This document shows, in pieces, positions 43,525-51,251 of a stretch of 64,000 nucleotides of DNA. The stretch's first letter is position 1. Each line of letters begins with the position of its first letter. The DNA is from CBDDHT01 sp965227905. Lineage in GTDB: Bacteria > Pseudomonadota > Alphaproteobacteria > Rhizobiales > Methyloligellaceae. The position numbers and the translations under genes were made by a program. The DNA lies in NCBI GenBank assembly GCA_965227905.1, contig OZ245780.1, positions 2,294,001 to 2,358,000 of the forward strand, read 5' to 3'. The notes beneath the pieces are model-generated. The model made no database searches. It had not been told where the DNA came from and worked only from the letters and a program-made list of their open reading frames with translations.

Positions 43525-44118
43525 TCAGATCCAGTCAATCGAACCGTTGCGGATCACCATGACCTGGTCCTGAGGGACTTTCATGCTGGCGATTTCTTTG
43601 TGAGTTAGATTCTCGATGTGTCCGCGAAGACAGCGGTTGATCCCGCCGTGGGAGACGACAACCGTGTCGCGGTCGACACCCGCGAACCATTTGAGTGCAC
43701 GGTCCGACAGCATGCCGTAGCTTTCGCCGCCTTCGCCCGGGGAAACGGTGTTCCATGGATCTGCGAACCGCGCGGCGATGAGTTCGGGAACTTCCGCGCG
43801 CAATTCGTCCCATGTCCGGTGTTGCCAATCGCCAAAGTGGATCTCTTTCAACAGATCGTCTGTTTCGTACGCCTCGGCGGGAAGACCAAGAGCACCGCGC
43901 ACGATTTCCATGGTCTCGCGTGTGCGACCAAGGGGACTGGCGACATAGTGGAATAGCGTTGGGTCTTCCAGAACTTCCGCCAGTTTTTCTCCGTTGCGTT
44001 TGGCTTGTGCCCGTCCTTTGTCATTGATCGGGATATCGAGTTGGCCTTGCAGCCGCCATTCTGCGTTCCAATCCGTCTGGCCGTGGCGAACGAAATAGAT
44101 CGTGCAATCCTTTTGCAT
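43525..44118 (-). CDS. Histidine phosphatase (phosphoglycerate mutase-like)
   Basis: 197 residues of the histidine phosphatase superfamily. The catalytic RHG is in YFVRHGQTDWNAEWRLQGQLDIP, and the second His in DTVVVSHGGINRCLRG. Whether it is a true phosphoglycerate mutase is not decided by sequence; the length and C-terminus fit the broad-specificity phosphatase group. It lies between fabI (57 bp upstream) and aroC, with the copy C palindrome just after it. Confidence 0.9.
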   Translation of the reverse strand: MQKDCTIYFVRHGQTDWNAEWRLQGQLDIPINDKGRAQAKRNGEKLAEVLEDPTLFHYVASPLGRTRETMEIVRGALGLPAEAYETDDLLKEIHFGDWQHRTWDELRAEVPELIAARFADPWNTVSPGEGGESYGMLSDRALKWFAGVDRDTVVVSHGGINRCLRGHIENLTHKEIASMKVPQDQVMVIRNGSIDWI

Positions 44119-44174
44119 CGGGGTAATCGGGCCTTCAGTTGCTAAGCCGTATATCTGTCCAGGGGTGTCGTGGG

Positions 44175-44993
44175 TCAGTCTTTGACTTTGTCTATGTCGG
44201 GTGCATCGACAGCCTTCATGCCGACGACATGATAACCGCTGTCCACATGGTGAACTTCGCCGGTTACGCCCCGGCTCATGTCTGAGAGAAGATAGAGAGC
44301 GGCATTACCGACATCGTCGATTGAGACGGTGCGCCGAAGTGGAGCGTTGAGTTCGTTCCATTTCAGAATATAGCGGAAGTCGCTGATTCCCGACGCAGCC
44401 AAGGTTTTGATCGGGCCGGCCGAAATGGCATTGACGCGAATGCCTTGTTTGCCGAGATCGGCCGCGAGATAGCGCACGCTCACCTCAAGTGCAGCTTTCG
44501 CAACGCCCATCACATTGTAGTGGGGCATGACCTTTTCGGCGCCATAATAGGTCAGAGTCAGGAGCGATCCGCCGTCCGTCATCAATTGCTCGGCACGCTG
44601 AGCCAGGGCCGTAAACGAATAACAGGAGATGTTGAGCGTCTTCGTAAAGTTGTCCTCGCTTGTCTCGACATAGCGACCGCCGAGTTCATCCTTGTCGGAG
44701 AACGCGATTGCGTGAACGAGAAAGTCGAGCTTTCCCCAGCGTTCTTTGAGATCTGCGAATACCGCGTCGACGCTGGCAGGATCCGTTACGTCGCATGGGA
44801 GGACTACATCTGACCCGATCTGTTCGGCAAGGGGACCGACGCGTTTCTTGAGCGCTTCGCCCTGATAGGTGAGGGCAATTTCCGCACCGGCCTCGGCACA
44901 GGCGCGTGTGATTCCCCACGCAATTGAGCGATTGTTGGCGACGCCCATTACGAGGCCGCGTTTGCCTGCCATCAATCGATTTGGCTCTGTCAT
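44175..44993 (-). CDS. fabI: Enoyl-[acyl-carrier-protein] reductase
   Basis: 272 residues. FabI reduces trans-2-enoyl-ACP with NADH in fatty-acid elongation. The N-terminus GLVMGVANNRSIAWGI is diagnostic, with the Tyr-x6-Lys active pair in LTYYGAEKVMPHYNVMGVAKAALE and the C-terminal AISAGPIKTLAASGI. An internal ATG (44972) is a possible start. It is the upstream neighbour of the phosphatase and diverges from a secreted-protein and pdxH region. Confidence 0.95.
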   Translation of the reverse strand: MTEPNRLMAGKRGLVMGVANNRSIAWGITRACAEAGAEIALTYQGEALKKRVGPLAEQIGSDVVLPCDVTDPASVDAVFADLKERWGKLDFLVHAIAFSDKDELGGRYVETSEDNFTKTLNISCYSFTALAQRAEQLMTDGGSLLTLTYYGAEKVMPHYNVMGVAKAALEVSVRYLAADLGKQGIRVNAISAGPIKTLAASGISDFRYILKWNELNAPLRRTVSIDDVGNAALYLLSDMSRGVTGEVHHVDSGYHVVGMKAVDAPDIDKVKD

Positions 44994-45145
44994 GAGATGC
45001 TCCTGGGGAAACGGGACCCTGAATTCGCGAAACTCCCGCGATTCTTGGCCCTAAAGCGGCGCATCCTACAACAATCGAGCCATGGGTCCAGGGGGCCCAA
45101 GGACGAACAGTTCGCGGCTAGCCTATGGCAATGGAAGGAGGGGAA

Positions 45146-45176
45146 GGAACGGCACCGACGACGCTGATGCCGTTCC
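45146..45176. terminator. Hairpin downstream of the 45185-45619 gene
   Basis: The 9-base arms GGAACGGCA (45146-45154) and TGCCGTTCC (45168-45176) pair perfectly around a 13-base loop, 8 bp after the stop of the minus-strand gene at 45185. No T-run follows on the minus strand, so it may be a weak or Rho-aided terminator. Confidence 0.5.
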
Positions 45177-45184
45177 TATGATTC

Positions 45185-45619
45185 TCAGCTGGTCAACTGC
45201 CAGCGACCGTCCGCGCCGCGGCAGGCAACGCCTTCAATGCTCTTGACGTATTTGCCAAGGCTCAGGCTGTAGATGAGATGTCTGCAAACCTGCCCTTTGA
45301 CATTGCGGAATGCGGTTGTCGGCTTGATGACACCCGCAAGAGAGCGGCTCTTTTTGCGCCAGATAAAGGTGGCACCGTCGCTGATCCGCGAAAGTGCCAT
45401 ATGCAATGCCCGCAGTGCGGCAAGCCGATCGCTGTCGTCCAGCTTGGCGCGCAAGCGCTGCAGCGTGTGCATGCTGAAGCGCTTTTCGATCTTGTTTTCG
45501 GGAACGGCTGCATGCGCTGCGATGCTGCCTGGATCGGCTTGGGCCGGCACGACGGCCAGCCAGCCAATGAGAAGCGTGACAAGGAAAACGGAAAGAGTGT
45601 GGGTGATGTGGTGACGCAT
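45185..45619 (-). CDS. Small exported protein with surface-antigen-like C-terminus
   Basis: 144 residues from ATG 45619. A signal peptide (TLSVFLVTLLIGWLAVVPAQA) is followed by a variable region and a C-terminal domain whose pattern TAFRNVKGQVCRHLIYSL ... GVACRGADGRWQL resembles the RT0821/Lpp0805 surface-antigen domain (FRN, CR, ACR, DGxW). It is predicted to be periplasmic or outer-membrane associated. Function unknown. It lies between fabI and pdxH, with its 5' end divergent from pdxH. Confidence 0.75.
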   Translation of the reverse strand: MRHHITHTLSVFLVTLLIGWLAVVPAQADPGSIAAHAAVPENKIEKRFSMHTLQRLRAKLDDSDRLAALRALHMALSRISDGATFIWRKKSRSLAGVIKPTTAFRNVKGQVCRHLIYSLSLGKYVKSIEGVACRGADGRWQLTS

Positions 45620-45809
45620 GACTTGACTACTCAACGCTTAACAACTCGACTCAGGGGTGCGCCCTATGGTGCGTGGCGCGTACTATCAAACCACTTCATC
45701 TTGCGCTATCAGGGTGAGCAAAAGGTAAAGAGCGATCCCAAAACGGTCCGAAACACGAATTTGTGCCGTGTAATGATCAACTTGGATTGCCAGAGGACAG
45801 CGAAAATAC

Positions 45810-46451
45810 ATGGGCGAAACTGTCGATCCCGGTTACGACGCAGTGCCGCAGGATGGTGACTTTGCGGATGCTGCTGAGCCGTTTGCGTTATTCCGAGATT
45901 GGATGGCGCTGGCCGAATCGCACGAGCCGAACGATCCCAATGCCATGTCGCTCGCGACCGTCGATTCTGATGGCCTGCCGAACGTACGCATGGTGCTTTT
46001 GAAGGATGTCGATGAGGCGGGATTCGTCTTCTATACGAATCTCGAGAGTGCGAAGGGCAGGGAGCTTGCCGGCCAGCCAAAGGCTGCCCTCTGCTTTCAT
46101 TGGAAGAGCCTTCGCCGGCAAGTCCGCGTTCGTGGGCCGTTGCTGCCCGTATCGGATAGCGAGGCCGATGCCTATTTTGAGAGCAGGCCGCGTGGCAGCC
46201 GGATCGGGGCTTGGGCTTCAAAACAGTCGCGTCCGCTTGAAAGCCGTCTCGCGCTCGAAAAGGCGGTCGCAATCTACACGGCCAAATACGGAATCGGCAC
46301 GATCGAGCGACCAGCGCACTGGTCCGGATTTCGGCTTGGACCGGTGGAGATCGAGTTCTGGCATGACAGGCCTTTCAGGCTGCATGACAGGGTTGTATTC
46401 AGGCGGACAGACCAGACCTCCGATTGGACGAAGACGCGCCTCTATCCTTAG
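45810..46451 (+). CDS. pdxH: Pyridoxamine 5'-phosphate oxidase
   Basis: 213 residues. PdxH oxidises pyridoxine or pyridoxamine phosphate to PLP with FMN. Family elements: PNAMSLATVDSDGLPNVRMVLLKDV, GFVFYTNLESAKGREL, ALCFHWKSLRRQVRVRG, RGSRIGAWASKQSRP and the C-terminal RLHDRVVFRR ... TRLYP. It is followed after 42 bp by an SDR gene and then a small isomerase-like gene on the same strand, which may form an operon. Confidence 0.96.
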   Translation: MGETVDPGYDAVPQDGDFADAAEPFALFRDWMALAESHEPNDPNAMSLATVDSDGLPNVRMVLLKDVDEAGFVFYTNLESAKGRELAGQPKAALCFHWKSLRRQVRVRGPLLPVSDSEADAYFESRPRGSRIGAWASKQSRPLESRLALEKAVAIYTAKYGIGTIERPAHWSGFRLGPVEIEFWHDRPFRLHDRVVFRRTDQTSDWTKTRLYP

Positions 46452-46493
46452 GGAGGCTTGTCCCTTTCAGCACATTCGAGAAGTGAGTTGGTG

Positions 46494-47252
46494 ATGAACA
46501 CGCTGCCAAACGAAGACCGTAAGACTCTGATTTTGACGGGGGCTAGCCGCGGTATCGGACATGCCACGGTCAAGCGCTTCTCCAGCGCCGGGTGGCGTGT
46601 GATTACCTGTTCCCGCCATCCGTTTCCGGAAGATTGTCCCTGGGAAGCCGGACCGGAGGATCATATCCAGGTCGACTTGGCCGATCCGGAGAACACCAAA
46701 TCCGCCATCGCCGAAATGAAAGTGCGTTTGAAGGATCAGGGAAGCAGACTAAACGCATTGGTCAACAACGCTGCAATCTCGCCGAAAGGTAAGGGAGGCG
46801 CGCGCCTCGGTGCAATCGACACGACTGTGAGCGATTGGCAGACGGTCTTCCAGGTCAATTTCTTCGGCGCCTTCATGCTCGGCCGCGGATTGCTCGAAGA
46901 GCTCGAGTTGGCGCGTGGGGCTATTGTCAACGTTACGTCGATCGCAGGAAGCCGGGTCCACCCGTTCGCGGGAGCTGCCTATGGGACCTCGAAGGCTGCG
47001 CTGGCGGCGTTGACACGCGAAATGGCAGCCGATTTCGGTCCGCTCGGTGTCAGGGTCAATGCGATTTCGCCGGGGGAAATCGATACCTCAATCCTTTCAC
47101 CTGGTACGGAAAAGATCGTCGAGGAACAGATCCCTCTTCGCCGATTGGGCGAGCCGGAGGAAGTGGCCAAAGCGATCTATTTTTTATGTTCGGAGCAGTC
47201 GAGTTATGTGAATGGTGCGGAACTGCATATTAATGGCGGTCAGCACGTTTAG
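46494..47252 (+). CDS. SDR-family oxidoreductase
   Basis: 252 residues from ATG 46494, the first start that does not run into pdxH. Rossmann motif TGASRGIGHA, then NNAA, catalytic Ser in VTSIAG and Tyr-x3-Lys in YGTSKA, and the typical C-terminal YVNGAELHINGG. The substrate is unknown. GTGAG lies upstream. It is part of the pdxH-SDR-isomerase run. Confidence 0.92.
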   Translation: MNTLPNEDRKTLILTGASRGIGHATVKRFSSAGWRVITCSRHPFPEDCPWEAGPEDHIQVDLADPENTKSAIAEMKVRLKDQGSRLNALVNNAAISPKGKGGARLGAIDTTVSDWQTVFQVNFFGAFMLGRGLLEELELARGAIVNVTSIAGSRVHPFAGAAYGTSKAALAALTREMAADFGPLGVRVNAISPGEIDTSILSPGTEKIVEEQIPLRRLGEPEEVAKAIYFLCSEQSSYVNGAELHINGGQHV

Positions 47253-47332
47253 ATCGGGCTTGATTGCCCACCAAAAATTTGGACGATCATCAAGTGCGGG
47301 CGCAAGACCCGCCTCAATATTGGGAGGATGCG

Positions 47333-47644
47333 ATGCTGTTTCTTTTGGATTTTAATGTCGAGTACCCGGCAGGCATGAGCCAGGATGAACTTTTCCAGAT
47401 GTGGGCAAGAGAGGCAGATGCTGCTCTCGGCGCGAAGGAAGCCGGCGCCGTCGTCGATCTATGGAAATGCGTCGGTGCGCGGCGCGTGGTAGCCGTGGTC
47501 AACATCGATTCCCATGACGTCCTCGACCAGATCACGCTCGATTTGCCGATCATGAAGGAACATGGTCAGCATGTGCATATCGATGTGACACCCCTGCGCC
47601 GCTACGAAGACTTCGCAGCGGACGTCAAAGAGCGCATTGGCTAG
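47333..47644 (+). CDS. Muconolactone delta-isomerase family protein
   Basis: 103 residues from ATG 47333, chosen because GGGAGG ends 5 bases upstream and family proteins start MLFLLDFNVEYPAGM. The small ferredoxin-like barrel fold is indicated by VVDLWKCVGARRVVAVVNIDSHDVLDQITLDLPIM. No other beta-ketoadipate genes are near, so muconolactone may not be its real substrate. It ends 21 bp before palindrome copy D. Confidence 0.85.
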   Translation: MLFLLDFNVEYPAGMSQDELFQMWAREADAALGAKEAGAVVDLWKCVGARRVVAVVNIDSHDVLDQITLDLPIMKEHGQHVHIDVTPLRRYEDFAADVKERIG

Positions 47645-47665
47645 GGCCTGAGCTGGAAGTCCTGA

Positions 47666-47741
47666 AGCCGGCTCTCTCCCCCGGCCCAACCACCCCTAGA
47701 GTATCCTTATTGGGTGGTTGGGCCGGGGGAGAGGGCCGGCT
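47666..47741. repeat. Long near-perfect palindrome, copy D
   Basis: 30-base arms at 47666-47695 and 47712-47741 with one mismatch and a 16-base centre. The left arm runs AGCCGGCTCTCTCCCCC then GGCCCAACCACCC. It lies between the convergent isomerase-like and aminotransferase genes. Compared with copy C, positions change in both arms together (A-T to G-C and T-A to C-G), so pairing is kept. Confidence 0.85.
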
Positions 47742-47759
47742 CCGACAACAAGAAAACTG

Positions 47760-49136
47760 CTAGGCAGCCTCTTTGCGAACCCAGGTCATCGTTTTGTCGA
47801 GACCTCGCTCGACCGCGTCGAAAATCTCGTTCACGGCGTCTTCTTCGATGATCAGCGGTGGGCAGATCGCGAGCGTGTCGCCGATGGCGCGTAGGATGAC
47901 GCCCTCTTCCTGGCAAAAGACGGATGCTTGAAGGCCGACGGTCTGTGTTGGATCGAAGGAGGTCTTGGTCGATTTGTCGGCGACGAGTTCCAATCCGCCG
48001 ATAAGCCCGACGCCGCGTGCCTCGCCGACGAGCGGGTGATCGCCGAGCGCTTTGAGACGCTTTTGGAAGGTCGGGGCGATCTGCCGGACATGGCCGACCG
48101 TGTCGTCGCGCTCATAGATCTCCAGTGTCTTCAATGCGATCGCTGTCGACAAGGGATGGCCGGTATAGGTGTAGCCATGGCCGAACGTGCCGATCTTGCG
48201 GCTCTCATCGAGCATGGCCTGATAAACATCTTCGGAAACCGTGACCGCGCCCAGCGGGGCATAGGCCGACGTGATGGCCTTCGCCATCGAGATCGTGTCG
48301 GGATTAAGCGCAAACGTCTCAGAGCCGAACAGGTTGCCGGTGCGTCCGAACCCGCAAATCACTTCGTCCACAATGAACATGACGTCGTAACGTGCGAGAA
48401 CCGCCTGGATTTTCTCGAAATAAGTCTCAGGGGGTACGATAACGCCGCCGGCACCCATGACCGGCTCTGCGATAAAGGCGGCCACGGTTTCCGGGCCCTC
48501 AGCCTGAATCATGGCGTCAAGTTCGTCAGCGAGGCGGGTCGCGAATTCGGTTTCGCTCTCGCCATCCTCTGCATAGTGATAATGATGCGGGCAGCCTGTA
48601 TGCAGAATGCCGGCGATGGGCAGATCAAAATCTGCATGGTTGGCTGGGAGACCGGTCAGGCTTGCCGTTGCGACAGTGACACCGTGATAGCCGCGCTGGC
48701 GGGAAATAATCTTCTTCTTTTCAGGGAGCCCGCGGGCATTGTTGTAGTACCAAAGCAGCTTGATTTGCGTGTCGTTGGCCTCGGAACCGGAACATGTGAA
48801 CAGGATTTTCGAGGCTTCGAGCGGCACGATTTCCTTGAGTTTTTCGGCAAGCGCGATAGCCGGATCGTGACTTTTCCCGCCAAAAAGGTGAGAAAAGGAG
48901 AGGCGTGATAGCTGTTCTCGGCCGGCCTCGATGAGTTCGGCATTGGCATAACCGAGCGATGTGCACCACAATCCGGCCAGACCCTCGATATAGCGTTTGC
49001 CATCCGTGTCCCAGACGTGGATACCTTCGCCTCGTTCCAGAATCGTCGGACCCGAGTGGCGAAATGCGTCCAGATTGGTATAAGGGTGAATCAGCGTTTC
49101 AATGTCGCGCTGCTGCAGGTTTGTCAGGGGCGGCAT
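47760..49136 (-). CDS. Class III PLP-dependent aminotransferase
   Basis: 458 residues, the length of omega-amino-acid:pyruvate and related aminotransferases. PLP-binding Lys is in TISMAKAITSAYAPLGAV; the Asp interacting with PLP is in MFIVDEVICGFGRTGNLFG. The N-terminus HPYTNLDAFRHSGPTILERGEGIHVWDTDG is typical for the family. The amino donor is not fixed (4-aminobutyrate, beta-alanine, putrescine and taurine are possible). It diverges from the DUF1499 gene. Confidence 0.92.
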   Translation of the reverse strand: MPPLTNLQQRDIETLIHPYTNLDAFRHSGPTILERGEGIHVWDTDGKRYIEGLAGLWCTSLGYANAELIEAGREQLSRLSFSHLFGGKSHDPAIALAEKLKEIVPLEASKILFTCSGSEANDTQIKLLWYYNNARGLPEKKKIISRQRGYHGVTVATASLTGLPANHADFDLPIAGILHTGCPHHYHYAEDGESETEFATRLADELDAMIQAEGPETVAAFIAEPVMGAGGVIVPPETYFEKIQAVLARYDVMFIVDEVICGFGRTGNLFGSETFALNPDTISMAKAITSAYAPLGAVTVSEDVYQAMLDESRKIGTFGHGYTYTGHPLSTAIALKTLEIYERDDTVGHVRQIAPTFQKRLKALGDHPLVGEARGVGLIGGLELVADKSTKTSFDPTQTVGLQASVFCQEEGVILRAIGDTLAICPPLIIEEDAVNEIFDAVERGLDKTMTWVRKEAA

Positions 49137-49283
49137 GGGCTTAGGCCTCGCTTGAAGAGAGATGATTTGGCCAATACCATGGCCCGGCGGTGGTCGTCGA
49201 GATGACGGCGCGTCACGGAAGATGGAATTCGAGGACGCTCAGGTTTTGAGAAGGTCAGTTCGAAAGGCGTAGATCCGTAGCAT

Positions 49284-50333
49284 ATGGCGGCGCGACTCCT
49301 ACAAAAGCAATCCAGCCTCGCGGCATGGAGCAGGCGATTGGCCATGTTCTCGGCCCAGTTGCTGCTGATTGGCGTGCTGTTGCATCGATTTGCGACCATG
49401 TCGACGCCTGTCGCAACCAGCGTTCTTGGTGTGGGTATTATCGGTGCCCTCATAAGTTTGCTTCTCGCTGCGATGTCGATGGTTTCGATCTGGCGCCATG
49501 GGCATTCGGGCGCTGGGCGCGCGATCACGGGATCGTTGGTGAGCCTGCTCATTCTTGCCGGTCCGAGCTGGTATTTGCCGGATCTGCTGCTCTTGCCACG
49601 AATCAACGATGTTGCGACCGATCCGGCGGCTGCACCACGGTTCGAGGCTCTCGTCATGCAGCGGCCTGTCAGCAACAAGCGCATTTCCTATCCGGACAAT
49701 GGGTTCGCCCTGCAGCAGGCATCCGCCTATCCCGATATCCGTCCCATGATTCTGGAGCGTTCGACGGAGGAGACATACGATCTCGTCCGTGAAGCCGTGA
49801 AGCGCATGGATTGGGAAGTGGTCACGGAGCAAAAGCCGAACGAAGAGGGGCCGGGACGCATTGAAGCCGTTTCCCGTACTCTGGTCATGGGCTTTCCCGA
49901 CGATGTCGTGATCCGGGTTGCACCGGAAGGAAACGAAACGCGCGTCGATGTCAGATCGTCGTCACGTTTCGGACAGCATGATTTCGGCACGAATGCTCGT
50001 CGGATCCGCCGCTTGTTCGCGTCGGTCAAAAGTCAGCTTGAGGCCGGTGAACAACAGGTTCTGGAGATCGTCCTTGCGCGCCGCGCCCGCGAAGCCAAGG
50101 CGCGGGCTGAAGTGGCGCGAAAGGCTAAGGCCGAGGAGGAGAAGCGTCAGGCCGCTCTTGAGAGGAAGCTGGAGCGAGAGCGAAGGAGGACTGAATACCT
50201 GGAGTCTCGTCGTTCGACGTCACAAAACCCTTTTGGATCAGGTGTTCGAGATGGGCGTGAACGGACAGTGAGGCGGCGGCAAGGAGGCTGGCGTCGAGAC
50301 CAGGGTAGATTTTTCCAACAATTTGGGAATTAG
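49284..50333 (+). CDS. DUF1499-domain membrane protein with basic C-terminal tail
   Basis: 349 residues. Three hydrophobic segments (about 20-38, 46-70, 78-98) anchor the N-terminus. The DUF1499 domain (about 120-255) shows RISYPDNGFALQQ, SAYPDIRPMI, and VRVAPEGNETRVDVRSSSRFGQHDFGTNARRIRRLFA. After it come a Lys/Arg/Glu coiled coil (about 260-310) and a basic tail. The last ~70 codons (50125-50333) overlap the opposite-strand hydrolase gene. Because the coiled coil and tail are unlike the family core, the tail may have been acquired by loss of an earlier stop. Function unknown. Confidence 0.8.
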   Translation: MAARLLQKQSSLAAWSRRLAMFSAQLLLIGVLLHRFATMSTPVATSVLGVGIIGALISLLLAAMSMVSIWRHGHSGAGRAITGSLVSLLILAGPSWYLPDLLLLPRINDVATDPAAAPRFEALVMQRPVSNKRISYPDNGFALQQASAYPDIRPMILERSTEETYDLVREAVKRMDWEVVTEQKPNEEGPGRIEAVSRTLVMGFPDDVVIRVAPEGNETRVDVRSSSRFGQHDFGTNARRIRRLFASVKSQLEAGEQQVLEIVLARRAREAKARAEVARKAKAEEEKRQAALERKLERERRRTEYLESRRSTSQNPFGSGVRDGRERTVRRRQGGWRRDQGRFFQQFGN

Positions 50334-51108
50334 TCCGCATTCCATCCTCAAGGCAGTTGCGGATCGCCGATTCACGCATTTTTCTGTGCATCAAATAGGC
50401 TTTGACGACACGCCGCGGCGTTTCGATGCGTCCGCCATGGGCCGGCAGAAACAGTTTGTCATGCCGGTCGAGCAGCTTTTCCAGAGACGACAGATAGTCG
50501 CCCATATTGCCTTCGGGCGGAGCGACAACGGTCGTGTTCCAGCCCATCACATGATCGCCTGAAAACACCAGCCGTTCCCCGACAAGGGCGAAGCACAGAT
50601 GATCCGGTGCATGGCCAGGGGTATGAATCGCGTCGAATGCCCAGCCATTGCCGTGAATCGTATCGCCGTCACGCACCGGCTCGTCGGGGGCGAACGTTTC
50701 ATCGACGAAGGCCTTGCCCGTCAGGCTGGCCGGCCCGGCACCGCGTGGCTTGCCGGTATGACCGAAGGCATAAACCGGCGCATTTGTCCGTGCCTGGAGG
50801 GCAGGGATCCCATCGGAATGATCGCGGTGGGTGTGGGTCAGGAGAATATGCGTCACCCGTGCCGGCCCGACCGCATGCATGACAGCTTCGAGGTGGGCGT
50901 CGTCCTCCGGGCCGGGGTCGATGATCGCGACTTCGCTCCCACCGATGACAAACGTATTGGTTCCCTTGAACGTGAACGGTCCCGGATTTTCGGCGACGAT
51001 ACGCCGGACGCCGGGTGCGACCTCCTGGGGGACGCCATAGGTGAAATCCATGGTGCGCGAGAAGGCGAGCTGCGCCGCTGTCGGCGATTCGTTTGCTTGG
51101 TCATTCAT
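50125..51108 (-). CDS. Metallo-beta-lactamase-fold hydrolase (LACTB2-like)
   Basis: About 327 residues from ATG 51108 (MNDQANESPTAAQLAF). The MBL metal motif is HILLTHTHRDHSDG, with TPGHAPDHL and SGDHVMGW later, so a Zn-dependent hydrolase (LACTB2-like, with a C-terminal winged-helix-like region). The conserved part ends near AHLEHLIQKGF; the last ~25 residues (TPGIQSSFALAPASSQERPD...) are low-complexity and lie opposite the DUF1499 coiled coil. An in-frame start at 51126 is possible. Confidence 0.9.
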   Translation of the reverse strand: MNDQANESPTAAQLAFSRTMDFTYGVPQEVAPGVRRIVAENPGPFTFKGTNTFVIGGSEVAIIDPGPEDDAHLEAVMHAVGPARVTHILLTHTHRDHSDGIPALQARTNAPVYAFGHTGKPRGAGPASLTGKAFVDETFAPDEPVRDGDTIHGNGWAFDAIHTPGHAPDHLCFALVGERLVFSGDHVMGWNTTVVAPPEGNMGDYLSSLEKLLDRHDKLFLPAHGGRIETPRRVVKAYLMHRKMRESAIRNCLEDGMRTNSQIVGKIYPGLDASLLAAASLSVHAHLEHLIQKGFVTSNDETPGIQSSFALAPASSQERPDASPPRP

Positions 51109-51174
51109 CGGGAAAACGACTTTCAATCGTCGCAGGGTCAGCTCGAGAGCATTCCAGGCGATTGCGGGAATATT

Positions 51175-51251
51175 TGGTCGGAGTGGCAGGATTTGAACCT
51201 GCGACCCCCTCGTCCCGAACGAGGTGCGCTACCAGGCTGCGCCACACTCCG
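51175..51251 (-). tRNA. tRNA-Pro (CGG)
   Basis: The minus strand folds as a 77-nt tRNA: acceptor stem CGGAGTG pairs with CACTCCG, followed by discriminator A and an encoded CCA; the anticodon stem CCTCG/CGAGG closes the loop TTCGGGA, giving anticodon CGG, which reads the CCG codon. The T-arm GCAGGTTCAAATCCTGC is intact. It lies 66 bp upstream of the MBL gene on the same strand. Confidence 0.95.

Noticed and set aside
47333..47644. Evidence for a beta-ketoadipate (catC) pathway
   Set aside because: Only the family name supports it; no catA, catB or pca genes are nearby, so I report the family without the pathway.
47928..48908. 326-codon plus-strand frame
   Set aside because: Antisense to the class III aminotransferase; the minus strand carries all catalytic motifs.
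51175..51251. tRNA-Pro as an attachment site for an island carrying the RTX gene
   Set aside because: The tRNA 3' end points left, away from the RTX gene; I see no repeat of the tRNA 3' end to the right and no integrase.
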